A DNA stretch of 64,000 nucleotides. It comes from Deltaproteobacteria bacterium. GTDB lineage: Bacteria; Myxococcota_A; JAADFL01. Below are positions 17,501 to 25,441 of the stretch, piece after piece. How positions within the stretch are numbered: the stretch's first letter is position 1; every line of letters starts with the position of its first letter. Made by a program: the position numbers and the translations under genes. The notes beneath the pieces are model-generated. The model searched no databases. It was not told the origin of the DNA and saw only the letters and a program-made list of their open reading frames with translations. The stretch lies in assembly GCA_013152945.1 (NCBI GenBank), contig JAADFL010000087.1:45731-109730 (forward strand), in the 5' to 3' direction.

Positions 17501-18024
17501 GCCTGGCTTTTCTTTACGCCTTTTTCCTGCTTGTACGCCCTGATTGCCATGGTCAGCGAAACCGCCCATGTGTAGAGCAGGTAAAGCAGGTACAAAGGCA
17601 TAAGCCTGCCCGGAACCGGTGAATTCGCTGAAAATGCCGAAATTTCCACCCCTTTAAACAACTGGTTCGTGAAAATGAACATGGGAACCAGTATTGCAGC
17701 CCAAACAAGGCCAATGTAATTGAGAGCCCTTTGGCCTAGAACAGGATTGCCCAGTACAAAGGTGAATCGCATGAAAAAGAAGAGCGCCAGGACTGCACTT
17801 GTCATTCCAATCCTGTTGGCCCAAAGTCCTGTGGCCGGATCCCCGGTCAGGGTCGCGACTGCGACAAAGAGCCCGAACAGCCCTGCAAAAAGGCAGAAAA
17901 TACTCCACCTTTTTAAAAGAGATGATTCACTCCCCCTCTTTAGAACGACCCCGGACAGCAAGATGAATATGGCCCCGGCTATGATATTACTAAGACTGAA
18001 TACTGCTCTTCCGGCCGGTACCAT
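14563..18024 (-). CDS. Membrane-bound kinase-receiver-kinase hybrid sensor
   Basis: A 1153-residue protein with an unusual order. Residues 1-285 hold about eight hydrophobic segments (a 7TM-type sensor module). Then come a GAF-like domain (about 305-465), a coiled coil (465-505), a first kinase core (His516 in NISHELRTPL; ATPase motifs VEDTGIGIP and GSGLGLALVKEL), a receiver domain (about 800-915; Asp848 in VIADIMMP), and a second kinase core (His942 in GMAHELRN; ATPase motifs QDNGPGIPEE and GMGIGLSLCKRI). Both kinases look intact. The ATG is 2 bases after the stop of the radical SAM gene, so it is translationally coupled. Sensing of a membrane or lipid signal is an inference. Confidence 0.9.
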   Translation of the reverse strand: MVPAGRAVFSLSNIIAGAIFILLSGVVLKRGSESSLLKRWSIFCLFAGLFGLFVAVATLTGDPATGLWANRIGMTSAVLALFFFMRFTFVLGNPVLGQRALNYIGLVWAAILVPMFIFTNQLFKGVEISAFSANSPVPGRLMPLYLLYLLYTWAVSLTMAIRAYKQEKGVKKSQAAYVLLGIGIAFFSTTGSVFPIVFNTRSLVATLPHLFLPVFPLIITYAIVKHRLWEIRTVVHRTLGWVLALSIFMAPLYGILWLYSYIGTGMSRFTVVLLLSTTFVVFYAYIRTVKPRLDRLFLRRAFDRQSLLDEFEKDMTVLSDKKQVVKRLVHVIYQGVMPEWTKIEYLPDSGETLAVEVKGTIPEPALNSHGPGSDLLEKAGKMGIVIEKGHMAADQRLAIVRDAAARFLEETGSSVFSVLFHAGRVLGYITLGEKKNLRPYSKEDLDYLELLSSRGSIALSNAVLFGTVDRQRRDLEKLARELESRVNERTRDLSQANERLRDLDKLKSRFFANISHELRTPLTLILVPVESMLEDASTTLDDTLKEQLEGVRMSALKLLKLIDDLLDLSRLEEARLKLKLDLFDVCGLVRKVSDFSRPLALRKNIDLSCDATGEIVIEADETKLEKVFVNLLSNALKFTEPGGSIKVRVQEKAEHGAVLVGVEDTGIGIPDNEIDLVFNRFHQVDDSSTKRHYGSGLGLALVKELIELHCGNITVESELGKGSRFDVELPLRADQVPQESIEKRVRQEPVVMARREADSELKEWSDEILARPEYRFLDLKEATERRLVPRQDGIQPKAARLLVVDDNPQILKYLNNILRDQYDVWSAQDGEKALELLVKHRHDLVIADIMMPKISGIELCQRIKREPKLQDIPVVLLTARQETEHKIQGHKAGADLYIGKPFKKKELLAGVENLLKNRFRRTEVAARRRAASLETLLSGMAHELRNAAHQLQNAHRALVSLVRHMADDKESSDMTRMENVAQRALTRINQVVTSLQQYSQGKMQGKWSKIDWDKLVKSSTDLICGSSDKKVNLVVDIGSNATVLGPREELRQTVINLVENSLQAVEEGGEILVSTRAESGRAVLLVQDNGPGIPEENRERVFDLFFTTKEPGKGMGIGLSLCKRIVQDLGGDIDLESSQGAGTKIRVVLPIAS

Positions 18025-18026
18025 CT

Positions 18027-19660
18027 CTATTGAGTCAACCTTTTGTTCGTCTTTTCAACGAATTTTTCAAGCTCACCTGCATCCATGACGAAAAACAAGC
18101 GTTGCATAAGGTTCCTGAAGGAAGAAAGCTCCATATCCAGCACCTTGGCCAGGGCGACCATCTCGTCGGGTACATTTATGACCACGCCGGCATCGGAGAG
18201 TTCATTCTGGAATCCGGCATTCATACCAGCAAATTCCTTGAACCCGCGACCGTCCAGGAGATATGGAGCCGGTTGCCACAAAGGGGGCGGCACGATATGG
18301 CGAATCTTCAAAGTTGCCAGAAAATGGTTGTAACGCTCCTGATCCACGAGTAATTCGAAGCCGAATTGCTCTCTCTCCTCCCACCACAATGTTCTTGGTA
18401 TCAATCCCGGAAACTGGGTTACCACGCAGGCATGGCCGTCTTTGCAAAGATCCATGGCGGCTTGCTTGTTCACTTTCAGACCCTCGCTGCTTTGTCCGGG
18501 AACAGGCACGATAAGAGAGATTACAGGCACTATTTCGGCGGCCTTCAAGTCGGTTATTGCCTGGCGCGCCTGCTGTGGGTTCAATCTCTTACCCAGTTTG
18601 GCAGAGTCGGGTTCGAAAAAGGATTCCACTCCAAGGAAGAGGGAGTCGAAACCCAGGTCGCAAAGGCCCTTGACCGTGTTTTCGGAAATAGCCCCGGGGT
18701 GACCGAACATAGATGCAGGCCTTCTCTCATTCCTTCGGATTCGCTTAGCAGGTCCCTGTAGAACTTGGGAGGTGTAAAGGAACCTCCCAGGCGAAAACCG
18801 ACGGTATGGGTCTTTGCCTTTATTTCAGAAATTTCGGAGATTACTCTTTTCCCGGATTTGATTCGCCAACGGCTCCCGCTCGCATCCCTGTGAACGCAGA
18901 AAGCGCATCCCATCGGGCACCCGCGACTCTCGTCCAGGACAAAGAACTTGATTTGCTGGTCTCCCTCGAGGCTCGGATATACGTCCGGGTCGTAACAGGG
19001 TAATGGCAAGGTGTTTAAATCCAAGGTCATGGCCCGCCGTGTGCGTTTGATCGTACCGTCTTCCTTCAGTATGAGATTCGGAACGTCATTGAGATCGGCC
19101 TTTCCCTCGGCAAATGCCGCAAGCAATAGTATCGATTCTTCAGCCTCGCCGTCCACAAGGGCATCGAAGGCGCCGCCAAGTTCATAAACACCCTTCCTTG
19201 CGTAGAGTACAGCCGGGCCCCCGCCGTAAATCTTGAGGTTGGGAAACCTCCTTTTCAGCCCATCTGCTATACTCGAGCATCCGATCAGTCCGTCACCGCT
19301 CCAGAGTTTGAAGCCCACGAAATCGCTTCCCTGTGATTGTACTTCCCTGGAAATATCTTCGAGCAGTTCCTTTGCGAACAGATCAAGACTTTTATCCAGG
19401 TCAAGGCTCATTTCCACCACTTTGTCCGTCACCCGGCTCAAAGGGCCCTGCTTTAGTTGTTTCAAGATTCGTGACAGCTCTTCGCTTCTTCTTGGAGAGT
19501 ACAGGCGCCTTGCCGTGCCCACGGTGTTGTAGTCCAGTACCTTTACTTCATGTCCGGCGGAAATAAGAACACCGGCAAGGCTTGCAAGGCCGTTATCCGG
19601 AAACAGGGATGACACGGTAATAGGATAGCCCGCATAGGAAACAAGTAACCCTCTAGCCAT
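18027..19660 (-). pseudogene. B12-binding-type radical SAM protein, split by a frameshift
   Basis: Two overlapping frames together encode one radical SAM protein. The first part (19660 down to about 18700) has an N-terminal cobalamin-binding-like Rossmann domain (about 1-160, with GLASLAGVLISAGHEVKVLDY) and the cluster motif CPMGCAFC. The second part, beginning near 18710, carries the rest of the barrel (GFDSLFLGVESFFEPDSAKL) to the stop at 18027. One base appears to be missing near 18690-18760. It may be a real mutation, a sequencing error or a programmed shift. The gene overlaps the PilZ gene upstream and lies 2 bases from the double kinase downstream. The classical DxHxxG cobalamin motif is not seen. 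Substrate unknown. Confidence 0.8.
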
Positions 19661-21746
19661 GCATCATCCCCAAAAATTCCTGGATATACTCGAGGTAGGA
19701 AGGCAGAATATCTCTTCTCGCCAGCCAGCGGATGACATCCGTAACATATTTAAACCCCAAGCTCTTGAGCACATTGTCAGGTTCTCCTGCAAAGGATCCC
19801 AGGAGCATGAATTCGCTCTTTTCCTGCTTTGTATAGTAAGCGACGGCCCGTTCCAGCAGGGCGCCCTTTATCTCTTCATCATGCCTTGCCTCATCGTCCG
19901 GGTACACGAACCAACACCGGTTGAAAAGGCTGAAAACATTGAGTCCCTGGTCTCCACATTCCGCGATCAAGCCTGCCCTTAAATCACCGTTTTCCCGGGC
20001 GACAAAAATTTTTCTTGAACGCTCGTAACCGAGATCCAAGCACCATCTTGAAAAGTCTTTCAGGTCTATTTGTTCCCTGTGATAGCAAAATGCGTCGTAC
20101 TCCAACTCGGGAAGCTGCAATTTGAGGTGTTCACTAAGCAGGTCCAGCATCTCAAAGTTTGCTTCCCTTACGCTTATGCTCTTCCTCCACTTTCCCGATT
20201 TCTGGAGCGACTTTTCGGTAATGCACTTGTATACCTTGTACCCGTCGTACACGAAATCCAAGGGCTGCTTGTATTGCCGCAGGAACCTGCCGTACATCAT
20301 TTCATTCCAAGCTTTTGCGGCGTTTACATAGATGACGAAGAATTCGGAGTCGGCAAGGTGTTCCAGCAGGTACGCATTGCCTGAATATAATTTCCTCGCA
20401 ATCTCCAACATGTCCTTTCTGCTCTTCTTCCTGATAGCCTTGGCCACACCCAGGTGGTGGACTATCCATGTCCCTGGATAGAGAAGGTTGGCTGCAAGGG
20501 TGGCTCCCGGATCGTCCTGGTGAAAGTAGAGCATGTACCTCGCAACAGGCGTGTTGTTCGATTGCCTGGTCCAGGAAACCATGAATCTTTTCTTCAATAA
20601 TGGGACAAGATCTTGCGTAACTTCTTCCAGGTATCCAGATGCCTTGAGGGCCGTCCATGCCGAATCCACATCCTCGATACCTCCGAGTTTCAGGCCGGGA
20701 TGCAATTCCTGAAACACGAAACGTTTCCAGGTCTCTGCCTGGGCTTGGTTTTGGAAATTCAATATCTCAAGGCCGCACGAATATGTTTTTTCGTCACGAT
20801 CGATGCTGCGGACCATTGTTTCCCCGATCGACACGCCCATCGGGTGCTCGATTCGTACGTTTGATATTTTTTCACCCGGGAACAATATATCCTTGTCCAG
20901 GTCAATGGGAAATGCCAACCCATCCCCGCTGATTTCCCTTGCTTCGTGGACTACCAAGCGTCCTTGAAGCCTGGGGTGTGGAAAAGAAACCTTTACCCGG
21001 CCCTTTTCGCCTACAGGAAGACGCAATGATCTTCTAAGCCCTGTCCGTTGAAGCTTTTCAGGAAGGGTAAAGAGAAAAACCGGCCCTTCCCTTTTCCAAA
21101 ATCTCGTATTGAACAGCAACAGGCAGTTTGCAGCAGGCATGGCCATGAAGTAATCCCTGCCGTTCTCGAACACCTCTTGTTCGCCTGTTAATTCGATTGC
21201 CATCAATTCCCTTGCAGCCCTGACGACTATGCCTCTCAACATGGCCTGACACGGGAGTTCCAGGTCACCCATAAAAACCTTCATTTTCCTGCGGCAGGCA
21301 ATGCCGTAATAGAGAAGAACTTTGCGCAGGGAATGGCGCATGACCTCGGCCCGAATCGGAGAAGGATGATCCACCAGCCTTGCAAGTGCGTGTTCCTGTT
21401 CCAGGAAGAGCCCGGTCAGGTAGCGGGACATGGTCCGCAGTGGCGCCAATCCGTCGACTTCGAGCCTGACCCCGAGTTTTGTTACATTACCCTTATCGAA
21501 AATCCTGGTCGGACGGAGACGAACCTCGAATGGCGGTTCATCTATGAGTGTAACTCTGGCCCTTACCTCGTCTCCTGCAAAGGTGGCGCCGGATTGTACA
21601 AGAAGGCCCCCGCCGCTTGCACTCAAATCTTCCAACTTAAGTCCTGGGCCGCCGGATGGGCCCTCTATGAATGCCGTGTTGTCCTTTACAGTAAGGCGAT
21701 AAGAATCCCGCCGCTCGTCAATATCCTGTTTTTCGCGTTTTTTCAT
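19653..21746 (-). CDS. PilZ-domain protein with GNAT-like C-terminal half
   Basis: A protein of about 697 residues. The N-terminal PilZ domain has RDSYR (Arg13/Arg17) and DLSASGG (Asp40, Ser42, Gly45), the two motifs that bind cyclic-di-GMP. A second, weaker PilZ-like segment (about 215-330, RRSLRL and EISGDGLAF) follows. The C-terminal half (about 360-697) looks like two acyltransferase-like (GNAT) folds, including a segment ending LGFKYVTDVIRWL. This suggests an N-acyltransferase-type enzyme controlled by c-di-GMP, which is inference. The ATG at 21746 is chosen; an upstream in-frame TTG at 21782 lacks a ribosome-binding site. Its stop overlaps the radical SAM start. Confidence 0.75.
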   Translation of the reverse strand: MKKREKQDIDERRDSYRLTVKDNTAFIEGPSGGPGLKLEDLSASGGGLLVQSGATFAGDEVRARVTLIDEPPFEVRLRPTRIFDKGNVTKLGVRLEVDGLAPLRTMSRYLTGLFLEQEHALARLVDHPSPIRAEVMRHSLRKVLLYYGIACRRKMKVFMGDLELPCQAMLRGIVVRAARELMAIELTGEQEVFENGRDYFMAMPAANCLLLFNTRFWKREGPVFLFTLPEKLQRTGLRRSLRLPVGEKGRVKVSFPHPRLQGRLVVHEAREISGDGLAFPIDLDKDILFPGEKISNVRIEHPMGVSIGETMVRSIDRDEKTYSCGLEILNFQNQAQAETWKRFVFQELHPGLKLGGIEDVDSAWTALKASGYLEEVTQDLVPLLKKRFMVSWTRQSNNTPVARYMLYFHQDDPGATLAANLLYPGTWIVHHLGVAKAIRKKSRKDMLEIARKLYSGNAYLLEHLADSEFFVIYVNAAKAWNEMMYGRFLRQYKQPLDFVYDGYKVYKCITEKSLQKSGKWRKSISVREANFEMLDLLSEHLKLQLPELEYDAFCYHREQIDLKDFSRWCLDLGYERSRKIFVARENGDLRAGLIAECGDQGLNVFSLFNRCWFVYPDDEARHDEEIKGALLERAVAYYTKQEKSEFMLLGSFAGEPDNVLKSLGFKYVTDVIRWLARRDILPSYLEYIQEFLGMMHG

Positions 21747-21876
21747 GCCCACAACTCTAAACTGTGTTGAAGTTTTTGCCAAATATTTTCATGTATCAAC
21801 AACAAAAGGCGTTTCCGCCAAGCCCGGGTGACAAAGAACTTGAAAAACGGCAATATTGGGTTAGGCTCTTTATTCC

Positions 21877-23373
21877 ATGGCTTGCTTTTCCAGATATTTT
21901 TGCCTTGCATTGTTGTGTTCATGCTTTTATTCCCACAGGCTTTCGGCAACTGAAATTGGATTTGATTTCGACGCGTACCTTGGAGCCAGGGTAAGTCTGG
22001 ACAGGGGAGGGCAAGGACTGTATCAATACCCGGATTCCAGAGGCGCCACGACAGAGCTTAGCCCGTATTTTTCCGTATATCCATCCCTGAGCATGGACGC
22101 CGATATTTCGGACACATTGGAAATCCTGGCCAGGTGGGAACCGGGAGAACTTGCATACTCGGACTCGAAGTTGACGCTCGGGGGTAGAAAGCCCTTGAAC
22201 ATTCTGCGGGAGGAATGGGGCTTCAGGGAACTCAAGGCAAGATTGCACAGTGGAAGTGGAATCGAGCTTACTTTGGGTAAACAGGATTTGGAACTTGCAC
22301 ACGGCCTTATCTACGACAATGCCGGTCTGGGCATGACCATGGTCATCGGTCCGACAGATACGGGCGATATGCTCATCTCATTTGAATCCTGGGCTGTTTT
22401 TCCCGACGGCGCATTCATGCCATACAGAACCGAGCAGGGTTACGAGTGCAACTTCGAGACAGGAAACTGCACATCAGGTGACATGAGAATTCCTTCAAAG
22501 AAATCATGGCTTGTATCAAGCCTGTTGAGGCTGGAGCCGTCCCCGTTCGAATCCGTGGAGATTTTTGGAGCTGTTTTCAGCGACCGTGGAGGGGAGTTCA
22601 ACTCTTTGTTGAAGCCCATGCTGGAAGAACAGGCCATGGTAGGCCTTGCCCAACACCCTTACCTAAAAGATATAGCGGTCATGTACCTTGAAGGCAACCA
22701 GGAACCCTCAAGAGGAGACATGCTGTACCTCGGGGCCTCGGGCAAACAGGTACTGGGATTCGGAGTTCTTCGATACAGCCTTGTCATGGGCGCAGGCGCT
22801 ATCGAGATCCATCTTCCAAAGCTTGTCCGGGGACCAAAATTGGTTACAGTAAAGGCCCGGACCAAGGTGACGGGATATGCCCTTGATTTCTCCGCTGAAT
22901 TCCCGTTGTTCGAGTGGCTCGGGATTACGCCCTTCTTTACTTTCATGAGCGGCGATACCGGGGCTTTCTCTGCAAAAGGCACCGAGAACCTGGGCGTGTT
23001 CATCGCGCCTTCAGCCAGGGTTTACAGGACAAACCTTTTTTTCGAAGGTGGGCTGAACCAGTCCTACCTTACAAGGCAAGCGACTGCCGCGGGACTTGCA
23101 GGCAAAGGGGTTGTGGCAGGCGGCCTTTCTCTTGAAGCATCATTTTTCGAAGAACTGGATCTGGATGTTAAAGCTGCTGCGTTGGGAGCGCACAGGCCGT
23201 CGGCCATTACAGGGGGAAGGTATTATGGAACCGAGTTGGATGTGGAGCTTCACTATTCTCCAATTCCCGGACTGGAGCTGGGCCTGGAAACAGACCTGCT
23301 GGTGGAAGGTCGGTTCCTTGAGAAACCGGCCAATGTATTCAGGGTCATGCTCGGCATGGATTGGAATCTCTGA
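21877..23373 (+). CDS. Predicted outer-membrane beta-barrel protein
   Basis: A 498-residue protein with a hydrophobic N-terminal signal (cleavage probably near LSA-TE). The remainder alternates polar and hydrophobic residues in short strands separated by glycine- and aspartate-rich turns (for example GIELTLGKQDLELAHGLIY), as in porins and alginate-export-type barrels. It ends in MLGMDWNL, with the usual aromatic/hydrophobic C-terminal strand though Leu replaces the common final Phe. No named family is certain. It is divergent from the PilZ gene and sits upstream of the sigma-factor cluster. The ribosome-binding site is weak. Confidence 0.65.
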   Translation: MACFSRYFCLALLCSCFYSHRLSATEIGFDFDAYLGARVSLDRGGQGLYQYPDSRGATTELSPYFSVYPSLSMDADISDTLEILARWEPGELAYSDSKLTLGGRKPLNILREEWGFRELKARLHSGSGIELTLGKQDLELAHGLIYDNAGLGMTMVIGPTDTGDMLISFESWAVFPDGAFMPYRTEQGYECNFETGNCTSGDMRIPSKKSWLVSSLLRLEPSPFESVEIFGAVFSDRGGEFNSLLKPMLEEQAMVGLAQHPYLKDIAVMYLEGNQEPSRGDMLYLGASGKQVLGFGVLRYSLVMGAGAIEIHLPKLVRGPKLVTVKARTKVTGYALDFSAEFPLFEWLGITPFFTFMSGDTGAFSAKGTENLGVFIAPSARVYRTNLFFEGGLNQSYLTRQATAAGLAGKGVVAGGLSLEASFFEELDLDVKAAALGAHRPSAITGGRYYGTELDVELHYSPIPGLELGLETDLLVEGRFLEKPANVFRVMLGMDWNL

Positions 23374-23521
23374 CTCTTATGCGCCGTTATTGGTCAATTC
23401 GGTCAAGATGCTCTTCCTGAATAGTTTACACGCTACAGCCTTGTTTGCGGCAACCTGCAACTCGTACTTGCCTTTTTTGACACGAGCCGTGCAAGAATAG
23501 GAGAAAATCCGCTGCAAGAGC

Positions 23522-23548
23522 GGAACCTTATCGCTTATTGGGTGTTTA
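23522..23548 (+). promoter_or_regulatory. Candidate ECF-type promoter upstream of the sigma factor gene
   Basis: GGAACC at 23522-23527, the typical -35 of ECF sigma factors, is followed after about 17 bases by GTTTA near 23544. The gene starts 20 bases downstream. A 6-base-pair hairpin (TCCGCT / AGCGGA) lies directly upstream and overlaps the GGAACC. Autoregulation by the sigma factor is an inference. Confidence 0.3.
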
Positions 23549-23566
23549 AAAACCTAGGGAGGCGAG

Positions 23567-24145
23567 TTGGACAAAGATGCAAGGCTTCTGGAACGCTTTT
23601 CAGGAGGCGACCAGGAGGCCTTCAATGAATTGGTGAGCAGATGGAGAACGCCTATTGTATGCTACTTGCATAGATTCCTGGGAGACAGGGAGCGGGCCGA
23701 GGAACTGGCCCAGGAGGTTTTTTTGAAACTCTATTTCAAGAGCCGTAAGTTCAGGCCCAGACCAGGCGCCACCTTCAAGAGCTACATGTTCAAGGTGGCG
23801 ACCAATACCGCTCTCAACGAACGCAGGAGACTGGCCCGCAGGATAATGACCGTTCCAATGGACAGACCCGATTCAGATGATTGTCGCCCAATGGATCCGC
23901 CTGATCAAAAGTCCCTGTCCCCCGAAGACCGGCAGTCGGGCCTGGAAGCCCTCGAGGCATTGAAAAGGGGGCTGGCCCTGTTGCCGCAGAGGCAAGCCGC
24001 AGCCCTTTTGATGCACGCATTCCACGACATGTCCCACAAGGATATAGGCCAAAGCCTGGGAATTTCGGAAAAGGCTGTGAAATCATTGATAAAAAGGTCC
24101 AGAGACAGCTTGAAGCACACACTTGGTTCCATCCTGGATTCATGA
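23567..24145 (+). CDS. ECF-type RNA polymerase sigma factor
   Basis: A 192-residue sigma-70 family protein of the extracytoplasmic-function group. Region 2 (about 10-85) includes the stretch LGDRERAEELAQEVFLKLY, and region 4 (about 125-185) has the helix-turn-helix LLPQRQAAALLMHAFHDMS followed by IGQSLGISEKAVKSLIKRS. A TTG start is preceded by AGGGAGGCGAG. It lies 9 bases upstream of its anti-sigma factor, the usual arrangement. The ligand that frees the sigma factor is unknown. Confidence 0.94.
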   Translation: MDKDARLLERFSGGDQEAFNELVSRWRTPIVCYLHRFLGDRERAEELAQEVFLKLYFKSRKFRPRPGATFKSYMFKVATNTALNERRRLARRIMTVPMDRPDSDDCRPMDPPDQKSLSPEDRQSGLEALEALKRGLALLPQRQAAALLMHAFHDMSHKDIGQSLGISEKAVKSLIKRSRDSLKHTLGSILDS

Positions 24146-24154
24146 GGTGCAATC

Positions 24155-24646
24155 ATGGATTGTAAGTCGGTCGAACAATTACTCGCAGACTGGTCGCTTG
24201 GACGATTGGATGAAGAGACCTTTACGCAAATCGAGACTCACATCTCGAAATGCAAATCATGCCGGGCTTTGGCGGAAAAGGAAACGGCTTTCAACCGTTT
24301 ACTCTCGAGTTACAGATCGGATCCGCCTGGACCGCAATTCGACCGAATACTATTTAAAAAGATTAATAAGGCCGGAAAAACAAGAGACGTAAAAAAACGG
24401 AATCGCTTCGGAGCATTGCGCAAGCCACTAATCGCAGCAACCCTTGCTTCTGCTGCAGCGGCTGCAGCAATATTCTTCTTCATGCAAAACTCGGGCATTC
24501 AGGGCCATCCATCCATGGTGGAACTCGACATCTCGTTGTCAAGGGACCTTGACATGTACGAAAACCTGGATGTCATCGAGGTCCTGGACGCACTCCAGGA
24601 TATCCAGGCCGCAAGTGCTCAAGAACAAGGAGGTCAACCGACATGA
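24155..24646 (+). CDS. Zinc-finger anti-sigma factor with transmembrane segment
   Basis: A 163-residue protein. The N-terminal zinc-binding anti-sigma domain has Cys3 and H29-x3-C33-x2-C36 (HISKCKSC), the ZAS motif that binds the sigma factor. One hydrophobic, alanine-rich segment (about residues 92-112) anchors it in the inner membrane. The periplasmic tail is short and ends with an acidic, leucine-rich stretch (LDMYENLDVIEVLDALQ). Overlap of its TGA with the next ATG (ATGA) shows translational coupling. The sigma factor lies just upstream. Confidence 0.92.
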   Translation: MDCKSVEQLLADWSLGRLDEETFTQIETHISKCKSCRALAEKETAFNRLLSSYRSDPPGPQFDRILFKKINKAGKTRDVKKRNRFGALRKPLIAATLASAAAAAAIFFFMQNSGIQGHPSMVELDISLSRDLDMYENLDVIEVLDALQDIQAASAQEQGGQPT

Positions 24647-25137
24647 ATACGAAAAAACTGGTAACAGGAATATCATCGGCAGCCGTCTTACTCGGTTGTT
24701 TGCTTGTGCCGGTGAACGTCCTTGCAAAAGATGCCGCAGGTACCTGGAATTCCTTATCTCCAAAAGAAAAACAGGAAATCAAGGATCGTTGGCAAAGGTT
24801 CAAGACTCTGCCCGCAGCAAGACAAGAGCTGATGATTGAAAGGTACAAGAAGTTCAAGTCCCTGCCCCGGACCGAGCAGGACAGGATCAGGGCCATGTAC
24901 CGTAGATTCAAGTCGATGCCGATAGCGGAACAGGAAAGAATCCGAAAAAATTACAAAAAATTCAAACGCCTTTCGCCAATAGAAAGAAACCGGCTCATCC
25001 GGGTCTTGAGACGTATCAAGAGAATGCCGCCGGAAAGGAGAAAAAGGCTCCTGAAAAAGCTCAGGCGATGGAGATCGCTTTCTCCGGAAAAACGGCGGGA
25101 AATAATTCAAAGACTAAGGCGCAGGAGATCGCGATGA
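24643..25137 (+). CDS. DUF3106-like secreted repeat protein
   Basis: A 164-residue protein with a signal peptide (about 1-29, ending near VLA-KD), then five or more copies of an approximately 22-residue unit of the form SLSPxERxxIxxxYKKFKxL, rich in Arg and Lys toward the C-terminus. The repeats match DUF3106, which is often found next to anti-sigma factors in Proteobacteria. A periplasmic role, perhaps in sensing by the anti-sigma factor, is an inference. It overlaps the anti-sigma stop and its own TGA overlaps the next ATG. Confidence 0.82.
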   Translation: MNTKKLVTGISSAAVLLGCLLVPVNVLAKDAAGTWNSLSPKEKQEIKDRWQRFKTLPAARQELMIERYKKFKSLPRTEQDRIRAMYRRFKSMPIAEQERIRKNYKKFKRLSPIERNRLIRVLRRIKRMPPERRKRLLKKLRRWRSLSPEKRREIIQRLRRRRSR

Positions 25138-25391
25138 ATACCCTTGTGTTCGCGTGCCTGCTTTCACTTGCTTCACCGGCGGCGGGTTCGCAGGCAGGTC
25201 CTGTATCCTCGAAGGGTACGACCTGTTCCCATTCTGCGGACGTGGACCCGGCCATGTTGAAAAACCTCGAACTCCTGCGCAATCTCGGTTTGCTCGAGGA
25301 CATGGAGATTATCGAGCTCACGCCATTGCTTCAGGGTGAGACGCAGAGAGAAAGGCAAAACGACCCGGACCCTAAAACCATGAAGCAATGA
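25134..25391 (+). CDS. Small secreted protein of the sigma-factor cluster
   Basis: An 85-residue protein starting at the ATG that overlaps the previous stop (ATGA), with AGGAGATC upstream. A signal peptide (about 1-20) is followed by a short mature part with one internal Cys and an acidic, leucine-rich motif (LKNLELLRNLGLLEDMEII) that resembles the tail of the anti-sigma factor in the same cluster. No family name is known. The likeness suggests that the two proteins contact the same partner. Confidence 0.65.
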   Translation: MNTLVFACLLSLASPAAGSQAGPVSSKGTTCSHSADVDPAMLKNLELLRNLGLLEDMEIIELTPLLQGETQRERQNDPDPKTMKQ

Positions 25392-25441
25392 TTTCTGAAG
25401 GTTGTGGGTGTGACCGCCGGACGGCCATATGGATTCGATAT

